From Ruminococcus sp. (GTDB taxonomy: Bacteria > Bacillota > Clostridia > Oscillospirales > Ruminococcaceae), in contig DMBA01000276.1 of the NCBI GenBank assembly GCA_003446315.1, positions 1 to 18,721 of the forward strand: a DNA stretch of 18,721 nucleotides, written 5' to 3'. The notes below the pieces were generated by a model. It saw only the letters and a program-made list of their open reading frames with translations, ran no database searches and was not told the DNA's origin. The position numbers and the translations under genes are program-made. Of the stretch, positions 8,375-13,936 are shown in pieces. Each line of letters starts with the position of its first letter. The stretch's first letter is position 1.

Positions 8375-8554
8375 ATGATTGGTTTTGCTGCAATGCTTCT
8401 GCTGATCGGAATGCGTATTCTGTGTATGGTCTCACCGAAAAGTCTGACGAGAGAAGATAAGCGGGATGATCCGGAAGCGGTCGAACAGATCCGGTAAGCA
8501 GGGCCTGTGCTGATCGCATTTGTGCGCGGCGCGGGACTGCTCGCACTGAAATAG
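8375..8554 (+). pseudogene. Small two-helix membrane protein gene interrupted by an in-frame TAA
   Basis: An ATG at 8375, preceded by AGGAG (8367-8371), opens a 40-codon frame that starts MIGFAAMLLLIGMRILCMVS, a clear membrane helix. A charged loop (KSLTREDKRDDPEAVEQIR) follows and the frame stops at TAA 8495-8497. In the same frame the sequence continues for 18 codons as AGPVLIAFVRGAGLLALK, a second hydrophobic helix, and ends at TAG 8552-8554. Helix, charged loop with DDPE, Arg, helix is the layout of common tiny Firmicute membrane proteins of unknown function about 60 aa long. A single base change (for example AAA, CAA or GAA to TAA) would explain the stop. Alternatives are a genuine 40-aa product or a sequencing error. 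It lies between the DUF4846 gene and def. Confidence 0.55.
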
Positions 8555-8564
8555 AAACTGTTTT

Positions 8565-8570
8565 GAGGAG
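8565..8570 (+). promoter_or_regulatory. Ribosome binding site deciding the def start
   Basis: GAGGAG is 7 nt before the ATG at 8578. A TTG at 8563 in the same frame overlaps this site and would add MRRIS, so it is rejected. Confidence 0.8.
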
Positions 8571-8577
8571 AATTTCA

Positions 8578-9045
8578 ATGGCAATTCGTAATATTGTGAA
8601 GGAAGGCGATCCGGTTCTGACAAAGAAATGCAGACCGGTCGAGAAATTTGATGAGAAACTTGCACAGCTCATCGACGATATGATTGATACACTGAAAAAA
8701 TCCGGCGGAGTCGGGCTTGCTGCACCGCAGGTCGGCATTCTGCGCAGAGTGTTTATCATGATGCTGGAAGAAGACGGCGAAGTGATCGAAGCAGTGAATC
8801 CGGAGATCGTCAAAAAATCCGGAAAAGTGCGCGATACCGAAGGCTGCCTTTCTGTGCCGAATACATGGGGCATTGTGACAAGACCGAAGGCTGTCACGCT
8901 GCGTGCCTATAACCGGAAAGGCGAACAGTATGAGATCAAACTCAAGGATCTCGGTGCTCGCTGTGCATGCCATGAAAATGACCACCTCGACGGACATCTG
9001 TTCCTGGAATTGGTGGAAGAATTTGTCAAGCCGGAACAGGAGTAA
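8578..9045 (+). CDS. def: Peptide deformylase
   Basis: Metalloenzyme that removes the formyl group from the N-terminal Met of new proteins at the ribosome. It is 155 aa from the ATG at 8578. All three family motifs are present: GVGLAAPQ (about 44-51), EGCLS (about 87-91), whose Cys binds the metal, and HENDH (about 130-134), providing two metal-binding His and the catalytic Glu. The usual HEIDH has Asn instead of Ile at the third position, which does not touch the catalytic residues. Length and the RNIVKEGDPVL start fit the short Firmicute type. The next gene begins 3 nt after the stop, so the genes are cotranscribed; fmt, which adds the formyl group to initiator tRNA, follows one gene later. 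Confidence 0.95.
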   Translation: MAIRNIVKEGDPVLTKKCRPVEKFDEKLAQLIDDMIDTLKKSGGVGLAAPQVGILRRVFIMMLEEDGEVIEAVNPEIVKKSGKVRDTEGCLSVPNTWGIVTRPKAVTLRAYNRKGEQYEIKLKDLGARCACHENDHLDGHLFLELVEEFVKPEQE

Positions 9046-9048
9046 AAT

Positions 9049-9717
9049 ATGAAAAATCTTGCAGCAAGCGCTGCTGCGAAGTATTTTGCAGGACTGCTGC
9101 TCTGTATGCTGCTTGTTTTTCTGCCTGCCGGTACACTGCATTTTGCAGGCGGATGGCTGTTCCTCGGCGTTTTGTTCCTGCCGATGCTGGTCATGGGACT
9201 TGTTTTGCTGACGAAAAATCCGGAACTGCTGGAAAAACGCATCGGCGTAAAGGAAGAACAGTCAGCGCAGAAAATGGTCGTGAAGCTCAGCGGACTGATG
9301 TTTCTGGGCGGATTTGTACTCAGCGGGCTGGATTATCGCTTTCAGTGGATGCAGCTTCCCCTATGGTGCAAAATTGCGGCAGCAGTCATTTTTCTGCTCG
9401 GCTATGGTATGTATGCAGAGGTGCTGCGTGAAAATACCTATCTTTCCCGGACGGTCGAAGTGCAGGAAAATCAGCAGGTCATTGATACGGGGCTGTACGG
9501 CATCGTGCGGCATCCGATGTATACTGCAACGATCCTGATGTTTGTGATGATCCCGCTGATGCTCGGTTCGCTGGCTGCGCTGCCGGTCTTTTTGCTGTAT
9601 CCGGTGATTATCCTGCTGCGGATCGGCAATGAAGAAAAGGTTCTGGAGCAGGGGCTTCAGGGCTATGCGGAATACCGGAAAAAGGTGAAATACCGCCTGT
9701 TTCCGTTTATCTGGTAA
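9049..9717 (+). CDS. Isoprenylcysteine carboxyl methyltransferase family membrane protein
   Basis: A 222-aa integral membrane protein with about five hydrophobic segments (roughly residues 10-30, 35-55, 80-100, 105-125 and 158-190). The C-terminal signature GIVRHPMYTATILMF (about 151-165), followed by RIGNEEKVLEQGL and GYAEYRKKVKYRLFPFIW, is that of the ICMT/PEMT superfamily, which binds SAM in the membrane through the RHPxY and EE motifs. Bacteria usually lack prenylated proteins, so the substrate is probably a lipid, quinone precursor or other small molecule; this cannot be told from sequence. A CAGGAG site lies in the end of def. It sits between def and fmt, which are adjacent in most relatives, so it is an insertion into the translation operon. 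Confidence 0.8.
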   Translation: MKNLAASAAAKYFAGLLLCMLLVFLPAGTLHFAGGWLFLGVLFLPMLVMGLVLLTKNPELLEKRIGVKEEQSAQKMVVKLSGLMFLGGFVLSGLDYRFQWMQLPLWCKIAAAVIFLLGYGMYAEVLRENTYLSRTVEVQENQQVIDTGLYGIVRHPMYTATILMFVMIPLMLGSLAALPVFLLYPVIILLRIGNEEKVLEQGLQGYAEYRKKVKYRLFPFIW

Positions 9718-9730
9718 GCGGGGGCACAAT

Positions 9731-10672
9731 ATGAAAATAGTATTTATGGGAACGCCGGATTTTTCTGTTCCGACACTGGAGCAGCTCCATGCGGACGGAC
9801 ATGATTTACAGGCGGTCTTTACACAGCCTGACAAGCCGCGCGGCAGAGGCAAAAAACTCATGCCGACACCGGTCAAGGCAAAGGCACTGGAATATGAGAT
9901 TCCGGTTTATCAGCCGCTCTCACTGCGGAAAGGTGAGGATGCGGCAGAGGCGATGCAGATTCTGCGTACATTGCAGCCTGATCTGATCGTTGTGATCGCA
10001 TACGGGCAGATTTTGCCGAAGGAGATTCTGGAGCTGCCGCAGTACGGCTGCATCAATCTGCATGCATCTCTGCTGCCGAGATGGCGCGGCGCTGCACCGA
10101 TCCAGCGGGCGATTCTTGCCGGCGATGCGGAATCCGGCGTGACTGCTATGCAAATGGCGGAAGGACTCGACACCGGTGATATGCTGCTGACGCTGAAAAC
10201 GGCGATCACAGCTTCTGATACTGCTGATTCGCTCCATGACAGACTGGCTGCGCTTTCTGCCGAAGCCATCCATGAAACGATCGAACGGCTCCTTGCCGGT
10301 ACTTTGCAGGCTGTGCCGCAGGGCGAAGACGGCGTTTGCTATGCCGAGAAAATCACAAAGGATATGAGCCGGATCGATTTTTCGCAGCCCGCTGAATCCG
10401 TTGACCGCATCATTCGCGGCGTGACCGGATTTGCCTGCCGGAACGGAAAACGTGTGAAGCTCGCTGCTTCCTGTCTTGCAGACGGCTCGTTTGATGCCCC
10501 TGCCGGTGCGGTAAAGCTGCTGAGCAAAAAAGCATTTGCAATCGTCTGCGGCGACGGAAAAGCCGTGCAAATATTGAAATTACAGCCGGAAGGCGGAAAA
10601 TTGCTCGATGCTGCCGCTTTCCTCAATGGCTTCCATATCAGTGATGCCGACTTCTTTACGGCAGCGGATTAA
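9731..10672 (+). CDS. fmt: Methionyl-tRNA formyltransferase
   Basis: Transfers a formyl group from 10-formyl-tetrahydrofolate to Met-tRNA(fMet). It is 313 aa, the normal size. The N-terminus MKIVFMGTPDFSVPTLEQL and FTQPDKPRGRGKK are typical. The catalytic domain contains INLHASLLPRWRGAAPIQ with N109 and H111, and LDTGDML with D147, matching the Asn108/His110/Asp146 triad of E. coli. A C-terminal OB-type domain follows, from about residue 205 (AEKITKDMSRIDF). The ATG at 9731 follows a G-rich site (GGGGGC), 13 nt after the methyltransferase gene. It is the partner of def upstream. Confidence 0.96.
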   Translation: MKIVFMGTPDFSVPTLEQLHADGHDLQAVFTQPDKPRGRGKKLMPTPVKAKALEYEIPVYQPLSLRKGEDAAEAMQILRTLQPDLIVVIAYGQILPKEILELPQYGCINLHASLLPRWRGAAPIQRAILAGDAESGVTAMQMAEGLDTGDMLLTLKTAITASDTADSLHDRLAALSAEAIHETIERLLAGTLQAVPQGEDGVCYAEKITKDMSRIDFSQPAESVDRIIRGVTGFACRNGKRVKLAASCLADGSFDAPAGAVKLLSKKAFAIVCGDGKAVQILKLQPEGGKLLDAAAFLNGFHISDADFFTAAD

Positions 10673-10690
10673 GCAGACGGGGGTGCAGTT

Positions 10691-12019
10691 GTGCAGCAAA
10701 CCGAGAAAAAGGATATGAACGGATTGCAGACACGGCTGCTCTGTGTCCGGACACTGATCCGTGCAGCCGAAACCAAAAGCTACGGCAATCTGGCACTGAA
10801 CAGTGCTTTGCAGAAGGTGCATGCAGATCCGCGGGATGCAGCGCTTTGTACCGCTGTGTTTCAAGGGGTCACAGAACGGCGGATCACGCTGGATGCCTGC
10901 ATCGCCGCACATTCCAAACGAAAACCCGAACAGCTTGATCTGCCGGTTTTGTATGTCCTGCGCTGCGGGATCTATGAGCTGCTGTATTTGCATACACCGG
11001 AATCGGCTGTTGTGAACCTTTGGACGGAAGCAACCAAGAAACTCAAAAAAACCAGTGCTTCCGGTATGGTCAACGCCGTTTTGCGCGGATTTCTGCGCGG
11101 CGGCAAACAGATCCCGATGCCCGAAGATGCGAAAGCTGCAATGTCGGTGCAGTCTTCTGTGCCGCAGCCGCTGATCGACGCGCTGATACAGGATTATGAT
11201 GCGGATACTGTCAGGGCGTTTCTCGAAGATGCGCTGGAAGTCCCGCCGATCTATGTGCGGCGCAATCCGCTTGCAGGCTCTGAAAATGCCTTTTTGCAGC
11301 AGATCGCAGCAGCGCCGGTTTCCGGTATCCCGCATGCATTTGTGCTGGAACGCGGGGCGCATTCTGCGGCAAAACAGGCAGGCAATATCATGCATGTACA
11401 GGATCTCGCATCCCAGCTTTGCTGTCTGGCACTTGATCCGCAGCCGGGAGAAACCATATTGGATGTTTGTGCTGCGCCCGGCGGCAAAACCTTTACTGCT
11501 GCGGAATTGATGCAGGATCAGGGGCATGTGTATGCGTATGATCTGCATGAGAACCGCGTCAGCCTGATCCGGAAAGGGGCGGCGGCACTTGGTTTGCAGA
11601 GTGTGACCGCACAGACCGGTGATGCCAGAACAACCGATAAACCGGCAGCAGACAGAGTGCTCTGCGATGTGCCGTGTTCCGGTTACGGCGTGATCCGCAG
11701 AAAGCCGGAGATCCGTTATAAAGATCTGGCGGAAACAGAAGCACTTCCGGAGATCCAGTTTCAGATTCTGGAAGCGGCTGCAAAGGCGGTCAAACCGGGC
11801 GGTGTGCTCGTTTATTCGACATGTACCGTGCTGAAACGCGAAAATGAAGCGGTCGTCCGGCGCTTTCTGGATGCGCATCCGGCGTTTGTGCCGGAGAAAC
11901 CGTGGCAGGATCTGCCCGCGCTTGCCGGATACGGTCAGGAAATGACAACACTCTTTCCGGCTATGCTCGGCAGTGACGGCTTTTTCCTCGCAAAACTGCG
12001 AAAAAGCGATCATCTTTAA
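10691..12019 (+). CDS. rsmB: 16S rRNA m5C967 methyltransferase RsmB
   Basis: SAM-dependent RNA (cytosine-5) methyltransferase of the RsmB/Sun family, 442 aa. The N-terminal 150 residues form the NusB-like RNA-binding domain (RTLIRAAETKSYGNLALN near the start). The Rossmann domain carries DVCAAPGGKTF (SAM binding). DVPCSGYGVIRRKPEIR contains C329 and YSTCTVL contains C378, the release and nucleophile cysteines of the family. The start is taken as the GTG at 10691 after a GGGGGTG site; the ATG at 10715 is a possible alternative and loses only eight residues. It follows fmt by 18 nt, as in most Firmicutes. A 480-codon open frame on the opposite strand has no family signature and is a shadow. Confidence 0.94.
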   Translation: MQQTEKKDMNGLQTRLLCVRTLIRAAETKSYGNLALNSALQKVHADPRDAALCTAVFQGVTERRITLDACIAAHSKRKPEQLDLPVLYVLRCGIYELLYLHTPESAVVNLWTEATKKLKKTSASGMVNAVLRGFLRGGKQIPMPEDAKAAMSVQSSVPQPLIDALIQDYDADTVRAFLEDALEVPPIYVRRNPLAGSENAFLQQIAAAPVSGIPHAFVLERGAHSAAKQAGNIMHVQDLASQLCCLALDPQPGETILDVCAAPGGKTFTAAELMQDQGHVYAYDLHENRVSLIRKGAAALGLQSVTAQTGDARTTDKPAADRVLCDVPCSGYGVIRRKPEIRYKDLAETEALPEIQFQILEAAAKAVKPGGVLVYSTCTVLKRENEAVVRRFLDAHPAFVPEKPWQDLPALAGYGQEMTTLFPAMLGSDGFFLAKLRKSDHL

Positions 12020-12040
12020 CAAAAAGCAAGGGGTGCGGCT

Positions 12041-13129
12041 ATGGAATCAAAAAAGGATATTCTGGGTCTTCTGCCGGAACAGCTTGCGGCGGAATTGAAA
12101 GAAATGGGCGCACCCGCTTTTCGTGCAAAACAGATTTTTCGGCAGATGCATGTGAACCGCGTCTTTGAATTTGAGAAAATGACCGATCTTTCTAGACAAT
12201 TTCAGGCAGAACTGAACGACCGGTTTTATATAAACCTGCCAAAGATTCGTCAAAAGCTTGCATCTTGTGTCGATGATACTGTAAAATATCTATATATGCT
12301 CTCTGACGGCAGTATGATCGAGACTGTGCGCATGGTTTATAAGCACGGGATCACCGCCTGTATTTCGACACAGGTCGGCTGCAAGATGGGGTGTAAATTC
12401 TGCGCTTCGGCACCGCTGGGGTTTGTCCGCAATCTGACACCGGCTGAAATGATCGGTCAGATCTATGGGGCAGATCAGGATTTTCCTGCCGATCAGCGCA
12501 TCAGCGGCATCGTGCTGATGGGTATTGGTGAGCCGCTGGATAATTATGAAAATGTGATGCAGTTTCTGCGCCTGATCTCCCATCAGGACGGACGGGGCTT
12601 GAGCCTGCGGCATGTCACACTGTCCACCTGCGGTCTGGTACCGCTGATGCACCGGCTTGCGGATGAAGCGCTCCCGCTGACACTCTCCGTTTCCCTGCAT
12701 GCAGCAGACGATCAGACGCGCAGTGCTTTGATGCCGGTCAACCGGCGCTATCGGCTGGATGAACTCATGCATGCCTGCTCTGCCTATTTCCGGAAAACCG
12801 GCAGGCGTGTGACGTTTGAATATGCCGTGATCGCAGGCGAAAATGATTCGGCAGAAGCTGCAAAAAAACTCGGCAGGCTGCTCAGACCGGTGTTTCCCGG
12901 TCAGCGTCCGCATGTGAATCTGATCCCGGTCAATCCTGTTGCGGGTACCGGTTTCCATGCAGGGCATGCCGCAGCTTTCCGGAATAAGCTGGAACAGGAA
13001 GGCATCAACGCAACGGTGCGGCGCACGCTCGGCGAAGATATTCAGGCGGCTTGCGGACAGCTCCGGCGCGATTCGATAGAGTCAACAGAAAGCGTGGTGA
13101 ACGGCAGTGAAGGCGTATCTGGGCTGTGA
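12041..13129 (+). CDS. rlmN: 23S rRNA/tRNA m2A methyltransferase RlmN (radical SAM)
   Basis: Radical-SAM enzyme that methylates C2 of A2503 in 23S rRNA, and often A37 of some tRNAs. It is 362 aa. The iron-sulfur cluster motif is CKMGCKFC (C114, C118, C121). The two cysteines of the transfer mechanism are also present: C107 in ACISTQVGC and C338 in ACGQLR, at the same spacing as in E. coli RlmN (118 and 355). GIGEPLDNYENV and LSVSLHAADDQTRSALMPVN are further signatures. The last 15 or so residues after the DIQAACGQLR region are variable. The ATG follows AAGGGGTG. The gene end overlaps the GTG start of stp by 23 nt. Loss of RlmN function is known to alter sensitivity to peptidyl-transferase antibiotics. 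Confidence 0.96.
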   Translation: MESKKDILGLLPEQLAAELKEMGAPAFRAKQIFRQMHVNRVFEFEKMTDLSRQFQAELNDRFYINLPKIRQKLASCVDDTVKYLYMLSDGSMIETVRMVYKHGITACISTQVGCKMGCKFCASAPLGFVRNLTPAEMIGQIYGADQDFPADQRISGIVLMGIGEPLDNYENVMQFLRLISHQDGRGLSLRHVTLSTCGLVPLMHRLADEALPLTLSVSLHAADDQTRSALMPVNRRYRLDELMHACSAYFRKTGRRVTFEYAVIAGENDSAEAAKKLGRLLRPVFPGQRPHVNLIPVNPVAGTGFHAGHAAAFRNKLEQEGINATVRRTLGEDIQAACGQLRRDSIESTESVVNGSEGVSGL

Positions 13130-13835
13130 TATTGGCAGAACCAGACCCGAGAATCAGGATTCGATCCGTGCGGAGAGTTTTCCGGACGGTGTGCTCGCGC
13201 TCGTCTGCGACGGCATGGGCGGCATGCAGAACGGCAGTGCCGCAAGCAAAATCGCCATTGCCGCGGCAGAAGAACGCTTTCGTTCGGATTATCATGCCGG
13301 AATGACACCGGATGAGATCTGCGAATTGCTGCGAAGCAGTGCGGCGGCTGCCAACCAACAGGTCTATAAGGCAGCGTTCCGCAGTGAACTGCATGCGCGT
13401 ATGGGAACAACGCTCGTCGGTGCGTTTGCGCGGGATGATCTGCTCTGTATCGTCAATATCGGCGATTCCAGAGTGTATCTGCGCACGGCGGACGGCATGT
13501 TCCGGCAGCTTACGACCGACCATACGGTTGTGCAGCTCCTCTATGAGCAAGGTATGATCCGTGCAGAGGAGCGCGCAACGCATGCGCGGCGCAATGAGCT
13601 GATGCGTGCTGTCGGCGTTTCCAGCAGGGTGCTCGCTGATACGCAGAGTTTGCCGCTTGCTGACGGCGACCGCGTGCTCCTGTGCTCTGACGGACTCTAT
13701 GGTATGATTTCGGATGCACGGATCGGCGAGATCGTCGGGGAAACAGATCCGGAACAGATTCCGGAACGCTGTATCGACGAGGCAAATGCCAACGGCGGCA
13801 GAGATAATATCTCTGTGATCGTGCTTACAAAGTAA
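13107..13835 (+). CDS. stp: PP2C-family Ser/Thr protein phosphatase (Stp/PrpC)
   Basis: Cytoplasmic metal-dependent phosphatase that reverses phosphorylation by the PASTA kinase encoded next to it. It is 242 aa. The PPM motifs appear in order: RPENQDS (about 14-20), CDGMGG (about 34-39), ARMGTTLVGAF (about 97-107), NIGDSRVYL (about 116-124), LTTDHTVV, CSDGLYGM (about 193-200) and GGRDNISVIVL near the end. The Asp residues in these motifs bind the two or three metal ions. The start is a GTG inside the end of rlmN, with GGTGA (13095-13099) 7 nt before it; no other start in the frame keeps the conserved GCDIGRTRPENQD beginning. About 100 nt separate it from the kinase gene. Confidence 0.94.
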   Translation: MKAYLGCDIGRTRPENQDSIRAESFPDGVLALVCDGMGGMQNGSAASKIAIAAAEERFRSDYHAGMTPDEICELLRSSAAAANQQVYKAAFRSELHARMGTTLVGAFARDDLLCIVNIGDSRVYLRTADGMFRQLTTDHTVVQLLYEQGMIRAEERATHARRNELMRAVGVSSRVLADTQSLPLADGDRVLLCSDGLYGMISDARIGEIVGETDPEQIPERCIDEANANGGRDNISVIVLTK

Positions 13836-13853
13836 ATCCGCTGTTTTGTATTG

Positions 13854-13924
13854 TATTATGTTAAAACGGGCTGCCGGTTTTTGCCGGTGCCTTGAGAAAT
13901 GATTTCGCCGGCAGCAGACCGGCA
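13854..13924 (+). promoter_or_regulatory. stp-pknB intergenic leader with -10-like box and inverted repeats
   Basis: A TATTAT (13854-13859) lacks a visible -35 partner. TGCCGGT occurs twice in direct orientation (13872-13878, 13882-13888) and its complement ACCGGCA once (13918-13924). GCTGCCGG (13870-13877) also pairs perfectly with CCGGCAGC (13908-13915). Alternative hairpins could form, the last ending one base before the pknB ribosome binding site. Confidence 0.4.
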
Positions 13925-13925
13925 C

Positions 13926-13930
13926 GGAGG
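13926..13930 (+). promoter_or_regulatory. Ribosome binding site deciding the pknB start
   Basis: GGAGG lies 6 nt before the ATG at 13937. An in-frame ATG-less extension back to 13892 would add residues with no kinase similarity, so 13937 is preferred. Confidence 0.85.
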
Positions 13931-13936
13931 TTCGAG

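Noticed and set aside
8930..9000. HENDH in peptide deformylase as a defective active site
   Set aside because: The two His and the Glu of HExxH are intact and the changed residue is the variable third position, so the enzyme should be active.
10580..12022. 480-codon open frame on the minus strand opposite rsmB
   Set aside because: It covers a gene with all RsmB motifs in order; the antisense product is rich in Cys, His and Arg and matches nothing known to me.
13863..13882. Possible terminator between stp and pknB (AAAACGG with CCGGTTTT)
   Set aside because: The stem is short, bulged and mostly A-T; stp and pknB are normally cotranscribed, so I list the region only as a structured leader.
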